Positions 12,940-24,670 are shown, counted from the stretch's first letter. The stretch is 64,000 nucleotides of DNA from Homalodisca vitripennis (GCF_021130785.1 NW_025777993.1:57258-121257); one strand, 5' to 3'. Notes: generated from the letters alone by a model not told the origin. Made by a program: numbers and translations.

Positions 12940-14040
12940 ATCTTACAACAATGTCTAGTTGTATCAGATAGTACAGTTACAACGCAGGGTGACCTACGCA
13001 TGTTCATATAAAGCTTATAAATGACACAATCATTCCGAGTTTACTGGTTGACCTGGAAGAAATCGGTTGTCAACCACGCTGCGTTTAGAAGAATCAAAAC
13101 GATACAGCATCGAAAAGAGATACAAAATATCAAGCTGGGATCGTTTCCTTAAAAAATTTTCCTGGATCTTTTTACTTTATACTAACATTCAGGTAATATT
13201 TTAATCTCTGTCAGGCAATTAAAAGGGAGATAAAATTGTTAGTTAACATGTCTAAATAATTTATTTATTATAATTTATAATATATTTAATTGTCTGCGGG
13301 TCAGTTTTAGTGTGTAAAGCGTAAGAAATATAATATTAGAAAAAATTAATTATTTCATATTTTTACCCCCATTGATACTTTTATATGTTGACCACCACCT
13401 CAACTCCCAATACATATAACTTTTTTTCTAAGATAAACTTTCCAAAAACCTTTAAGAACCAGGTTCAGTACTTGAACTATAATAATTGGCTCTGGAATAC
13501 TGAACGTACACCACTTAAAACCAATAAACAGATGAATAAATACCTTTTAATATAAATATCATAGGGGAGAAATTTTAGGACATGTTCCTGGCAACAAAAA
13601 CAGTAATTGTGGTGCACCAATTTAACAATTAAATACTTTTAATATTACGTTACAACTAACAACATTTTTCTTTTCCTTTGTGCATGCCTACGATACTATA
13701 CACACTTTCGTTTAGTCGGAAAATATAATATTAAGAATGTCTAGGGAAATACGCTTAAATTTACATTGTGAACAACGCAAAACAATCGCGTGTATTGCTT
13801 TATTAAATAGTGATTAGTTTGTTTTAATTTCTGCAAATATGTAATAAACTGTACTGCCTCAGCGGTAAGGATAATAATGTACTTGTATTTGACGTATTGG
13901 CTTGTGTCCATGCAGTAATTACATACAGCTAAATATACGGTAAAATAAGTAGGTTTTAGTACTACTGCTTTTCTACGGGTAAATAAGGCAAAGTTATGAG
14001 TTGCTAACATCTAAACTCAAGGCTTAATTGTTTAACACCA
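12940..14040 (+). repeat. Composite repeat block D, copy 1
   Basis: It matches 40,130-41,050 and 53,040-53,600 in blocks. One block (CATATAAAGCTTATAAATG near 13,010) is shared with 53,190. Another (a GTGAACAACGCAAAACAATCG segment near 13,770) is shared with 40,755. The minus-strand open frame at 13,741-14,010 is not kept in the other copies. Confidence 0.7.
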
Positions 14041-14366
14041 ATATTTATACAACATATACAGCCATAAATACAAGACAACATCTACGTGAATCGTATTTAA
14101 TGAAAATTGTGGTTTTGACTTATCCATTTGAAGAATTTTTCCTTCAAAGCGACAGAGACTCATCCGTGGAATGGTCACAGGTCCGAAGAAGACTGAACAT
14201 TAACGCTGCTAACATTGTCCGTACCAACTTGATGCAAATTGATTCACAATCCCAATGTACTAAAAAATTTTTCAAACGTACTAGGTTTTTAAAATGTGTT
14301 TTCATGGTAACGTGGAATAATTGTTCTTTGTTAAGAAATAGACTATTCGTATGGCCTGGAAACAGG
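14041..14366 (+). repeat. Block D, terminal part, copy 1
   Basis: The stretch around TTGACTTATCCATTTGAAG and the following TCCGAAGAAGACTGAA segment recurs at 41,070-41,330 and 53,660-53,900, and inverted at 61,740-62,010. A 122-codon open frame (14,028-14,396) crosses it, but the other copies contain indels that break it. Confidence 0.7.
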
Positions 14367-14402
14367 TTTAATTCAAGGTACTATCAGGTACCTTGAATTA
14401 AA
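14367..14402. repeat. Perfect 15-bp inverted repeat at the end of block D
   Basis: Arms TTTAATTCAAGGTAC and GTACCTTGAATTAAA flank a 6-base loop. It sits where the resemblance between copies 1 and 2 of block D ends, so it may mark an element terminus or a rearrangement joint. Confidence 0.85.
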
Positions 14403-14979
14403 GGCGAATTTAAACATGGTTTTAAAAGAAGATTTTTTTTTATTTTGCATAGGTTACAAATATAGTTTAATCCGAACTAAAAAAAATTTAATTTTATATT
14501 TTTGACCATTCCCATTTAAACTGCACCAAAATAGTAAGTCTATCGAATTATTTCTTTCATACTAAAATCTCAGGCAGGTTGTGTGGTTATACTAAACAAA
14601 TAGGCTCCCATATCCTGGTATAATACGTTTTTATTTGTAGTTTAGGGTTTTACTTTCATAAGTATTGGAATTCAGGTAATGAATTATGTGTAACATATCA
14701 TTTGTTGTTGAATTACACAAATAAAATAGACTAAATACTTGTACTTAATGTAATCTGTAAGTTGCTTTTTAATCGACTGCAATTTTGTTATTTATTTTAA
14801 AATTAATCTGTAAGTTTCTTGGTAAGTTTATCTTTAGAAAAATACTGCAATTTTGTTATTTATTTTAAAGTAATTCAGTAAGGTACTCTTCTATTAACTT
14901 TCGTGTACTAAAATATGAATTTTATTTTTCATTTTTTATTAACTTTTTTATTAACTCTTATTAACTTTTATTAACTTTC
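14403..14979. other. AT-rich sequence, no gene
   Basis: Simple AT-rich DNA with local TTATTAACTTT repeats near 14,935-14,975. No recognised features. Confidence 0.5.
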
Positions 14980-15179
14980 TGATGCTGCATAAACTTATTG
15001 ACAAAATTACAATTGATTTAAAAAAAAAAGATTTTTAAGGATTCTTAAAATAAATTGTTATATGTTATACTCCTGTGTTACAGGTCGAGATGGAACGGGC
15101 CTTATAGACTATAGCAGACGTCACAAATAACTAATTCTTTTCTTGAGATACAAATGGCGTCTTATTGTCATAACAGTTT
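14980..15179 (+). repeat. Block E, copy 1
   Basis: It resembles 62,690-62,880: GTGTTACAGGTCGAGATGG followed by an AACGGGCCTTAT segment, then CTAATTCTTTTCTTGAGATA. Same orientation as its partner. Confidence 0.65.
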
Positions 15180-15268
15180 AAGTTATAGTGGAGGTTAAGT
15201 GGTAGAGAGGACTTTTAAGTCCTAACTTCGCCTCTGTAAATAAAGGCATTTTTAATTTCATTTCATTT
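15180..15268 (+). mobile_element. Short retroposed insertion, LINE/SINE 3' tail
   Basis: About 89 bp interrupts block E. The partner at 62.85 kb runs on without it. It contains a short hairpin (AGGACTTTTAAGTCCT), the poly(A)-signal-like AAATAAAGGC and a repetitive ATTTC tail. It is bounded by CAGTTT on both sides (15,174-15,179 and 15,269-15,274), a possible 6-bp target-site duplication. It looks like the extreme 3' end of a non-LTR element. Family unknown. Confidence 0.5.
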
Positions 15269-15279
15269 CAGTTTCTGCT

Positions 15280-15600
15280 GACTTGAATAATTTATCTGGA
15301 TACAATAACTACAGAGTGACTTTTATGTCCTGGCACACCTGGATATAATTTAAACGGCCCGAGATATCCATTACTGTGAAACCTTGACACTACCTGTTAT
15401 AACATATTTTTTAATCTTTCAAGTTGTTGAAAATTTTGCCCCCTTTTCTAAAGGGGGGTGAAGGGGGGCAACTAAACACTTTCAAATACAAACCCCTATC
15501 AGGTGACCCCTCATTTTGGAGTAACCAATTTGGAATATTCGCTTAATAAATATATATAAAACTTATTTCACCAATGTTCTATTGCTTTTTACTGGAGAAT
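15280..15600. repeat. Unclassified GC-richer fragment, probable transposon piece
   Basis: It contains a C/G-run segment near 15,436-15,470 (GCCCCCTTTTCTAAAGGGGG) that is partly self-complementary, followed by CAAACCCCTATCAGGTGACC. It has no partner elsewhere in the window and no open frame. Its composition differs from its neighbours, so a mobile-element remnant is likely, but I cannot name it. Confidence 0.35.
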
Positions 15601-16095
15601 GAGAATATAAACTCATTATAGAAAATTGTATTTAACAAGTGGAATATCCAGGACCAGTAGTATGCCGGAATTTCATGATATAAATATTGTTTCACGAATC
15701 AGGACAGTTTTGTTCTAGTTTATATAGAAGAACTAGAATTTGACCCAATACAGAAAGTTGGTATTGACAAAATGGTAGTCGCCAAGCTAAGCGACATGCC
15801 AGTCTGTCCAAGTTGGGATTATTTACAAAAGCCATTCTCTTTGGCTCTAATTTCTAAAGTAATTTGTATATAGTAAAATATTACGTTCCTAATACAGTAA
15901 CACATAACGAAGAAATGTCTGATTGTTAAGCTAAGCAATGTGCTTGCTCGACCATCTTGATATTTTAACAAAAAACTTTTTTTTACTGGTTGGAATGTAA
16001 CTTTCGTTATAACTTGTGATTAGTAAGAGATTAAAAAATCTCTCGAAAAATAGGTCTAAAAGTAAATTTGCATGAAATCTAAAACAATGTTAAAT

Positions 16096-16710
16096 GACTA
16101 ATCTAGACTGAGATTGGGACGCCTTGTGCTTAATATAGTTGCCGTGAATTCACCACTGTTACTAGAACCAACATTAATGATGCAATGACACTGTTATGCG
16201 CACAAAGGTTAGGGCATTACATGGTATTAGGGCCAGTCCTAGGACAGGTTGTCACCCTTCTACCATGTACTAAACCCCTCCCTTATTAGGTTCGAGAATT
16301 GGGGTATCTCGGTTTACGTTACTTTGCTGCAATCTATCGCATACAACATGCGTCTACATGACAAGAGGATAATGAAGATCCGTAACTCCTCACTGAGACG
16401 TATTTTACTTAGAAGTAAAAATACTATATAACTGCGTTTTAGGATTTCAGATTATACATTTATTAATTATCATTGCAGTCCAAGCAGACTCAGGCAAGAA
16501 AACATTATTTTAATAAGACGAACATGTTAAGATAAAAGGAAAACCTTTTGATTCTCATTCTTTTATTTGATTGTCGGTTGCCATTTAAATAATATAGATT
16601 ATTAATATTAGGTTACCACATATATATTTTATTGTCTTGGCGTCAAGGTTTGTAAATAATAATTCTACAAAATCTTTCAAGTGCACAATGTGCTGACTTA
16701 AGAGATATAT
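16096..16710 (+). repeat. Composite repeat block B, copy 2 (diverged, within block F)
   Basis: A weakened match to the B consensus: GATTGGGACGCCTTGTGCTT, GGGCCAGTCCTAGGACAGG and GTGCACAATGTGCTGACTT are kept in order. The short open frame at 16,249-16,431 is not conserved. Confidence 0.7.
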
Positions 16711-17171
16711 CGATATAAATATATATAATTTTAATGCTAAATTTTGATCTTGACAAGATAAGGGTTCTACGTTACCGGATATAAAATGTCAAGTCCACTC
16801 CTAAACAATGCACTGACCATTTAACTTTAACAATGCTATTTATAGATAGATTAATTTCGAATCTTTGGTTGTATTTAATATCGTGCAGTCATAATGAATA
16901 TTAATTTAGCTTTACCTTTAACTTATTTTCACATGAAACTAAATATTTCTTAAGGTTTTTAAATGTGAAAGAACATCTCATTGTGTATAAATAAGTAAGC
17001 AATGGGGTAACACAACTATGAAAGCTTTTATATTTATGAAGTATACTGATGTAATTATGTTGCTTGTAAATCAGTACAAATATGCCTGCACTTTAGATAA
17101 TACCGATTATAACCCCTAGCGTCAAACATAAACGAATTTCCATGAGTAACGTAAAGAATGCAAACAATGTT

Positions 17172-17378
17172 GTAGATGGAGCTTATATTGGTACTGATAA
17201 ATTATTTACATTAAAACATTAAACCAATATTTAACACTTTTATTATTTTGTGAGGCCTTTCGATATCAAAGATATCTTCTTCAGACACATCACAAAAGCC
17301 AAAGATAGCTTTGATATCGAAAGGCCTCACAAAATAATAAAATTGTTAAATATTGGTTTAATGTTTTAACGTAAAAAA
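17172..17378. mobile_element. Hairpin insertion with 15-bp target-site duplication
   Basis: A 207-bp insertion is flanked by AATGCAAACAATGTT on both sides (17,157-17,171 and 17,379-17,393). The related copy of this block near 56,000 is uninterrupted at the same spot, which confirms an insertion. Most of the insert is one hairpin: arms 17,208-17,278 and 17,302-17,372 (71 bp, a few mismatches) around a 23-base loop. The right end is a short A-run before the duplication. The long, non-palindromic duplication plus A-tail argues for retroposition (target-primed reverse transcription). The hairpin argues for a MITE or a fold-back copy. No coding capacity. Confidence 0.8.
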
Positions 17379-17759
17379 AATGCAAACAATGTTAATATGA
17401 TTGAGGCAAATACGGTGGTTTGTTTTTTGTCTTAGTGTTCATTGTATATGTTTTTTTAATTATAGTAACAGCCACAGTATAATTCTTTTTTGCAGTTTTA
17501 CATAGGCAATTTCAAAACTTTATACATAAATTTCACTGAAACTTAAAATAGTGTGCAATGTTTTTCTTTCTACTATATGTCATACGAAGTTTGAGCTTTC
17601 GGCAGATATGAGTAACGAATTCCATTCCTAGCCCTTTATATATAAAATAAAGTTTCTTTACAAATTATAGTTACGAATTATGTACCGAGCTTTATAACAA
17701 CTAAATTTAGTGATCAATGCATTTTACACCAATTGACATTCATCTTGATACGAGTGAGA

Positions 17760-17850
17760 AGGAAATATTAACGAAACGTAGTGTTACTGATTTTTTGTTT
17801 CACTGAACGATGGCAAATGTCCGGAAAAATCCTGTTTCCTTCAAAAGCTA
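17760..17850 (+). repeat. Dispersed repeat shared with 61,495-61,600
   Basis: CGAAACGTAGTGTTACTGA and the following CACTGAACGATGGCAAATG and CCGGAAAAATCCTGTTTCC segments occur here and, reverse-complemented, at 61,520-61,596. The other copy extends further into a hairpin motif. This copy is degenerate there. Confidence 0.8.
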
Positions 17851-17939
17851 TAACAGTTACTAAAGTGGTAAAAGTAGGATATTAGTTTTACTTAAATAAC
17901 CCGTTTAAATAGAGGACATCTGCATATTAATAATGTATT

Positions 17940-18260
17940 TATTTTCGCGACACGGAACGTAACGTCACGTTCATTCGGTACGTAGCCGCTAGAGGCGGAA
18001 CTATCGTGGCCATTTTGTTAGGACAGACTTTTCTTCGTCCAATAACTATCCAGGAGTCCTAGTGAGAGGCTGATTTCGCTCCTGATTGAAGTGACTACTT
18101 CTTTTTGTGGCATTTAGATGTAATGTTTGCACGGGGAAAAATCATTTGTTTCGCGTCACGCATGTTTATATGCTTTCAAAGTTGAATTACAGCTATAACC
18201 GAAACGTAAGCAAAGCGTTATATAAACGTGTGATGTGAACTAAAAAAGTGAACATTAATG
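17940..18260. other. GC-richer patch of unknown origin
   Basis: The segment around CGTAGCCGCTAGAGGCGG is clearly richer in GC and CpG than its surroundings. No open frame of useful length, splice pattern or repeat partner is seen. It could be a non-coding exon, a promoter or an unrecognised element fragment. Confidence 0.3.
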
Positions 18261-20210
18261 ACAGCTGTGTTAAGATTGTTTGAAAGGGAATAATAAACCA
18301 CAATAAAATACAAAACATTATATCATATGGAAAATAATAAAACTATCTTTAATCTGGTAGGGTTTTACAATGATTTGTTTTCTAACTGCTTGATCGGTTT
18401 TCTCATATTATTATTGACATAACAATCCAAAATATCGCATTTTGGATGTATCCCTTCGTCTGCAGACGTTCCTTTATTATAGAACTTTATAGGTTACGTT
18501 ACTTAAGTTGCAATTTGAATGCTGCAAAATTTACAAAATCAAATCATCTCCGCTATTAGTAACAAGTTTGACTTTCATCCACTAAATAACTTCTAACGCC
18601 AAGAAGGAAAAATACTAAAATGTGAGGTAAATTACTGGTCTGAATAAATATACGAAGTAATAACTTATTTTTTAATCAATACAACGTACACTAAAATTGA
18701 TTTACTTTTATAGCAGTATATAAAGCTCATCGGATCCTAAATAAAGGTTCAGTAGGGTTTATACTAATTCCTATTCTAGTTCACTACTAGGTTCGTCCTG
18801 GCGACACTTAAAACAGGATTAAAAATAATTTGATTAATTACATTCTAGCTAACAAATACCAGAGTGTAAATGAATCCAGGACAAAAATTATTATATCGGG
18901 TTATTATTCATTCCTGAATTTCATCAGTCTTTACCTTAGATTCACTATAAAAAATTAAGTAAAACAGATCATAATCGTAATTGTTCTTAAGAAACGTGGA
19001 CACCAATATTTGACTATTTTTAAAGAAATTAAATGTAACAATTTTAAGCTATAAAAACTTATTTACAACTGGATATGAGAGAGCAATAGATTCTGTTTTT
19101 ATAAGATATTTTCACAGGATATTTATTTTTTATTTCAGTTATTATAAACCCATAATTTCATTTTTGTAATACTAAGTAATTATTTTGGTAAATCAAGGTT
19201 GTAGTGAAAATGATACTGACCCAATTGTAGAAACTAATGTGGATAAAACATATAAATATTTATTGCCTTAATATGTAGAAGTAAGTGATTATTGTAATAT
19301 ATGAAACGAAAAAGGATTACAAAAATATTTATAAAAGTAATAGAGAATAGAAAACTTTAAATGTTAAAGAATTGAGTATCTAATAATATTTAAAAAAAAC
19401 TACTATTTAATAAATAGAAAACACAAGTATTAAACATTACTCGTATAGAAAATATTTATCAAGAGCTTTAAAATGAGTAATAGGGATTGCAGACTCTGTA
19501 TATTATCTATCACTATGTTTATATTAGGCCTGAATTAGTCTTCTTAAATATACCTATTTATTTACAAGATTGGCTTCTACCTTGAGACCCAGATTAAGAG
19601 AAAATTGCTTAGCTGTATTTCCAAGATATGTGGTACTTATGGCTTCTACTCTTTCGTATAAAGACTACTAAATATTTATGTAGTTGCTCTGAGCCACAGG
19701 AAGACATTGGGATGAGCCCCTCCCTAATGGAATTTACCAAAACGGAAGTTAGACGAACCTGAATTTATTGTGAATATTTCTACTGGTATTTTTATAAAGA
19801 AGAATATTGATTAATTTTCAGGTTACATAGTAAACGTACGGAAATTGCAACATATAAACATTATCTATTATAGAACTTAAGAGAAGAAATTGTAGAAGAT
19901 TGGGTCTGATTTGGTAAAATTTATGAATATTCAGACATACATTAACTTCACTAAGTTTCAGTATCCATTCCAAGTGAAAGAGCCAAACACGAGAGCCAAG
20001 GATATGTTACAGGTATCCTGCATACTGGATGTAACTATAAGACAACACAATGAAGAGAATGAGATTGTTTTATCTATTGACTGATACTATATTCCTAAAG
20101 TTATTGCAGGTAATATGGTGGGATAAACGTATTATTTGTAACAGAGTGATAGGAATTGATATTTTAAGTTAAATAACTTTGACTCCTTGCTTAAACTTTA
20201 TAATATTTCA
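18261..20210. other. AT-rich intergenic sequence
   Basis: No gene or RNA recognised. A short phrase near 19,980 (GAGCCAAACACGAGAGCCAA) recurs with one change near 24,648. A small 9-bp inverted repeat (ATCCAAAAT / ATTTTGGAT) lies near 18,425. Confidence 0.5.
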
Positions 20211-20507
20211 AGTATATTGTCTCTTTATACCTATTTATTAAACTACAATATGTACTAAGAATCATCGTTTGGTTTATCTCATATAATAAAATTAAAAAGG
20301 TCGTATTTGTTAGTATTTTGAATTCGTTTACGATAATATCTTTTATCAATAGCAAATTTTATTTTAAATGATCAGACGGAATTTTTGTTAGGCTTTTAAA
20401 TTAACGATCAGCCAATAAATTAATTATTTAGACGCAGTCATTGTGGAAAACAGTAGCTTAAGAGATATTTGTATGAATTGTATTGATTTAGAATTCAAGT
20501 AAGGAAT
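20211..20507 (+). repeat. Tandem duplication, unit 1
   Basis: It matches 20,606-20,903 with many substitutions: GTTTGGTTTATCTCA, a TCAGACGGAA segment, CCAATAAATTAAT and ATTGTGGAAAA occur in order. Unit spacing is about 395 bp. Confidence 0.75.
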
Positions 20508-20605
20508 ATTTTGAGTAAAATCAATACTTAAACCATAGTCAAAATAAAATAAAAATATATAATTCCTTTCTGGCTTTCTTGTTTGCTTAAATTTAATAAT
20601 AGTCA

Positions 20606-20903
20606 AAGTATACTGTTTCTTTATACTTATTTATTAAATTACAATATTTACTATCAATCAACGTTTGGTTTATCTCAATAAATAACATTACGCAGATCGT
20701 ACTTGATGGTCTTATTTAACTCGTTTACAGTACAATGTTTTGCCATTAACAAATTTAATTTTGAATAATCAGACGGAAGTGATTTTTTTATGCTTTGTTT
20801 ACGATCATCCAATAAATTAATGATTTAGAAGCAATCATTGTGGAAAAGCAGTAGTGTAAGAGATATTTTATGAATTATATTGATTTAGAATTCTAAGATA
20901 GGA
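20606..20903 (+). repeat. Tandem duplication, unit 2
   Basis: Second diverged unit of the duplication described for 20,211-20,507. Short open frames in unit 1 are not kept here. Confidence 0.75.
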
Positions 20904-22237
20904 ATCAAATTTTATAGCATTATGAACAATTTTATGGCATATAATAATTGACTAAGTCACCGAATCAACGCTTGGTCTGCAATAAAATGTCACTGTAAGA
21001 GTAATGGTTTATAAATAATATACGAAGTGTTTTATATTATCCATAAATGAGTTTATGCTACTTCCGAAAGATATGTACAAATATTTTAGTCAAATATGAT
21101 GATATAGGTTAAAAAACAACAGTGTAAAGCTTTGATATTTATAACATTACAAATTAAATTAAAGGCTATTGGATGTATAGAATAAATTATGACCTCTAAG
21201 GATCGCCGAAGGTGGTTGCAATGTTGTTGAAGTAAATAAAAGTTGTACATAATCTGGTTAGTTATAATTAGCGATTAAATTGAAGACATCTGAATAAATG
21301 TTTATACTTGACCGTTTTGTGTTAAAGTAAAAACCTGTTGTTAAATGTGATAATGTCAAAGAAATAATTTAATAAGGAAAATCCCGATTTCATATCTTCT
21401 GATTAATCATTTTTGAGTTCCAGGAGACGTACGGCAGAAAAAAAACTGATAACATTAATTAAATTTTAATAAATTATATATTTTAACATATACTAAAAGA
21501 TTTCTAACACGTAAGTCACTACTTCTAATCATTTCAAGACAATCTACGGTTAATTTAGTAAATCTCAGCCATCGCCTGAAATGGTTGTACACATCTTTCA
21601 ACAGACAAAATAGGTACTGATACAAAATTGAAATCATCCATATCAAAACTAGGAGTGATATATTTTGTTGCTTATTATAGTAATTTTTAGGTTTAAGAAC
21701 ATATAACACAATTAATTATGATACTTCTAATGTTTCATTCTATAAAAGGAGTATTGCATTCTCCCTCTACTGGATTGTACAGAATGCTTTTCGTCATTTA
21801 CAGTTTGTTACGATTTGAAATTAAACTTTAATTTCTAATATAACATGTGATTTTTGTAAACATGTATAAACAATGATAGTGATGTTATTAAAATGTCCGT
21901 TACGTTTCGTATTATTTTAATTTAGTTACAAACCAGAAACCTGAGTAGACTCGCATTTTGTGTGAAATAATGAATCTCACAAAGAAGAAAGAAAAAGTAA
22001 TTTGCGGTCCATTTACCTAAATATGCAATACCTTAAATAAATCATTAACTGAGGGAGGGAAATGAATGTAGTGAAATGAAAGATCAACTGAAAGTGCTGT
22101 GATATTCAATGATGTGCTGGAATCAGATAATAAAGAAGAAAACTTTAAGAAGGACATTACGCAAGCAGACGAGTACAAGACTAAATTTGATCTTTTGAGT
22201 ATGTGTACTGATAGTTTTATAAACAAGTATTGCACAA
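20904..22237. other. AT-rich sequence left of the piggyBac element
   Basis: No gene recognised. Open frames here are short and lysine/isoleucine/leucine-rich, as expected by chance. Confidence 0.5.
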
Positions 22238-22280
22238 CCCTGCAACACTCGCGTGGGGTAAATGTGACCCCACGCGGGCA
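22238..22280 (+). repeat. piggyBac left terminal repeat and subterminal hairpin
   Basis: The 16-bp terminal repeat (22,238-22,253) overlaps a hairpin, GCGTGGGGT-aaatgtg-ACCCCACGC (22,251-22,275). Such terminal and subterminal motifs are the usual transposase binding sites; the binding role is inferred from the family. Confidence 0.85.
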
Positions 22281-22558
22281 TTTTCGTTCATAACTCCTCA
22301 GCAGTTGGCACCCATTCCTTGTTGTTTTCAGTAGCTGTTGGGTTCCTAGCCTATTTGAAGGCCGACAATGCCACACGTGTTTGTTATTTAGCGTTTGACA
22401 GCGATAACCTCACTTTTGAGATTGGGGTCAGATTTACCCCACGCGAGTATTAGTGTAACTAATTTTTTTCACAAGTTGTGTCTTTTTTTGTGCGATTAAG
22501 CATAATTTATGCTATCATACAGATAACTGGTGTTATTGTTAGTGTTTATTTTGGCAAT

Positions 22559-24272
22559 ATGGCCACCGGGGAGGTGTTTGAAAGATTTGTAAATGACATT
22601 TTCAATGAATCAGAATCTGAGGAAGAATTTGGTGGGAGCGATTCTGAAGAAGATAATGTGGAAATAAATAACGAAGATAGTGAAAGTGAACAAAGTGCTG
22701 ATGAACTAGAAGTAAATGGAGATGATGAAATGGATGAAAATTTACGCTTTTATATTGGCAAGAATCAACTAACATTGTGGATGAACAAACCACCATGTCA
22801 AAATGTTCGAGTTTTGGATCGGAACGTTATACCTGCAATGCACGCACCAGGAGTGAAACCAGCAGGTAAAAATTCTCTTACACCTATACAGGCCTTTGAG
22901 CTTTATTTCACCGATGAAATTCTAGGCAAAATTGTTGATTATACAAATGAAAAAATTGATCAACTGAGAGGTAGTTATAATAGGGAACGTGATGCAAAAA
23001 GTACTAACTTAGCTGAAATAAAAGCTGTAATTGGTCTTTTATATTTAGCTGGTGTGAAGAAAAGCTCACACGTCAACTTGAAAGATTTATGGGCAAGAAA
23101 TGGGTTGGGCTTTGAATTATTTTGCTGTGTAATGAGTCTCCCGAGGTTTGAATTTTTGTTGACTGCTATACGTTTTGATAGCATCGCAACCAGAGATCAA
23201 AGAATAAAAGTTGATAACCTTGCACCTATCAGAGAAATCTTTACTGACTTAGTTGAAAATTTCCAAAAGTACTATTCACTTGGTCATTTGGTGACTCTGG
23301 ACGAGAAACTTGAGGCATTTAGAGGCAGATGCCAATTTCGGCAATACATCCCCAACAAGCCGGCCAAGTATGGCATCAAACTATTTGCGTTGGTTGATGC
23401 AAGAATGTCATATACATTCAACTTGGAAATTTATGCCGCTAAACAGCCTGAGGGCCCATTTAAGGTTTCAAATGCAGCAAAAGATGTTACTATGAGAATG
23501 ATAAAGCCAATAGAAATTCAGGAAGAAACCTAACTACAGATAATTGGTACACTAGTGTTCCGTTAGCTAATGAACTATTGGCTAAAAAAATAACATTAGT
23601 TGGAACCCTCAGGAAAAACAAGGGTGAAATACCTCCAGAGTTTGTAGAAAAAAAGCCAATACACTCATGTTTGTTTGGCTTTGATGATAACAAAATCACT
23701 ATGGTAAGCTACACTCCAAAGTTAAACAAAAATGTAATATTACTGTCATCAATGCATTATGCACCCACAATCGATGAAACGACAGGAGAACAAAGAAAGC
23801 CTGAGATTATTACATTTTATAATTCAACAAAGGGGGGGGGGTGGACACAAATGATCAAATGTGCAGTTTATATTCTGTATCAAGGAAAACTCGTAGATGG
23901 CGTTTAGTGATCTTCTTCTGTTTGTTGAATACTGTAGGCATAAATGCTCAGGTAATTCACTCATCAAACCACAACTTTGAGAGGAGAATAATTAGAAGAA
24001 AATTTTTGGAAGAAATTGGCCTAAGTCTTGTAAGGCCATTCATGCAAATAAGAGTACAGATTCTGAGTCTTCCTAGAGAACTTCGATCAAGTATTAAGAA
24101 GTTTCTGCCTGAAGAAGAAGAAGTAGTAGCCCCAAGAGAGAGACCCCCCGCGAGAGGGAGATGCAATTTCTGTCCTCGACTTCAAGACAGGAAAACAACA
24201 TTTATCTGTGAAGAGTGCTACAAATATGTTTGCAAGGAGCACATGAAAGTTGTTTGCGATGACTGTGTGTAA
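22559..24272 (+). pseudogene. piggyBac transposase, two frameshifts
   Basis: DDE-type piggyBac transposase, DDE_Tnp_1_7 family. The preferred start is the ATG at 22,559 (MATGEVFERF); the frame extends further upstream only without a convincing start. The N-terminus is very acidic (about residues 18-60, runs of Glu/Asp/Ser), typical of the family. The first catalytic Asp is in LDEKLEAFRG (23,300). The second is in TTDNWYTSVP (23,539), and the third in GGVDTNDQM (23,844). A cysteine/histidine-rich zinc-binding tail lies at 24,160-24,269 (CNFC...CEEC...C..H...CDDC). The frame breaks near 23,515 and again in a ten-G run at 23,832-23,841, each equivalent to a loss of one base. Outside those breaks all three catalytic residues and the tail survive, so the decay is recent. 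Either break could also be a sequencing error in a homopolymer; the G-run is the more suspect. Confidence 0.9.
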
Positions 24273-24530
24273 TAATTGTGTGGAATAACTGATCTTTTGT
24301 CAATCTTATACGTTTATTACCGATACGTATAGCCTACACTTATTCTAATGTTTAGTAGCTTATAAGTTTTCTATGGTCAATTATATTATGTACAATTTAA
24401 CTGGTTTTATTTTCCAAAAGCATCATTTATTTTCTATAAAACAACACAGAATTAATATAAGAATAGATTAAGTCCAAAAATAGTCGTAGATATAATAAAA
24501 ACAAAACAAAACCAAGATGGGATTATATTG

Positions 24531-24578
24531 ACCCCACGCGAGTACTAGTGAAATTTTTTTTGCGCGAGTGTTGCAGGG
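24531..24578 (-). repeat. piggyBac right terminal repeat
   Basis: It ends CGCGAGTGTTGCAGGG, the exact reverse complement of the left terminus, with a subterminal ACCCCACGCGAGTACTAGTG just inside. TTAA follows directly. Confidence 0.88.
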
Positions 24579-24670
24579 TTAACGTTCAGCTATAGGAAAC
24601 ATGCTGAACTTGTAATCATAAAAGTTACAGTATCTTCTCCATGTGACAGAGCCAAACACGATAGCCAAGC

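Larger units (their letters stand above)
15650..17700 (+). repeat. Composite repeat block F, copy 1
   Basis: A diverged match runs to 54,660-56,290, including a GGAATTTCATGATATAAAT segment, AATTTGTATATAGTAAAAT, the diverged B core and CATTCCTAGCCCTTT. Two mobile insertions distinguish the copies: the hairpin element at 17,172-17,378 here, and the LINE that interrupts the other copy at about 56,290. Confidence 0.75.
22238..24578 (+). mobile_element. piggyBac-type DNA transposon, inactive copy
   Basis: A 2,341-bp element with perfect 16-bp terminal inverted repeats: CCCTGCAACACTCGCG at the left end and its reverse complement at the right. The right end is followed at once by TTAA (24,579-24,582), the target site used by piggyBac elements. 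The matching left site reads ACAA (22,234-22,237), so it has probably mutated. Subterminal GCGTGGGGT/ACCCCACGC motifs lie inside both ends, and at the left they form a hairpin at 22,251-22,275. A 20-bp right-end-like motif is repeated at 22,436-22,455 (19 of 20 bases equal to 24,531-24,550). The interior encodes a broken transposase on the plus strand. Known family behaviour: cut-and-paste with seamless TTAA excision. This copy could only move in trans. Confidence 0.92.

Noticed and set aside
14028..14396. 122-codon open frame in block D
   Set aside because: The related copies at 41.1 kb, 53.7 kb and 61.9 kb have indels that break it, and it ends in a hairpin; not conserved as protein.
17256..17284. 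Complete hammerhead ribozyme
   Set aside because: Only the core and stem II are visible; no convincing stems I and III or cleavage triplet, so it is reported only as a core-like signature.
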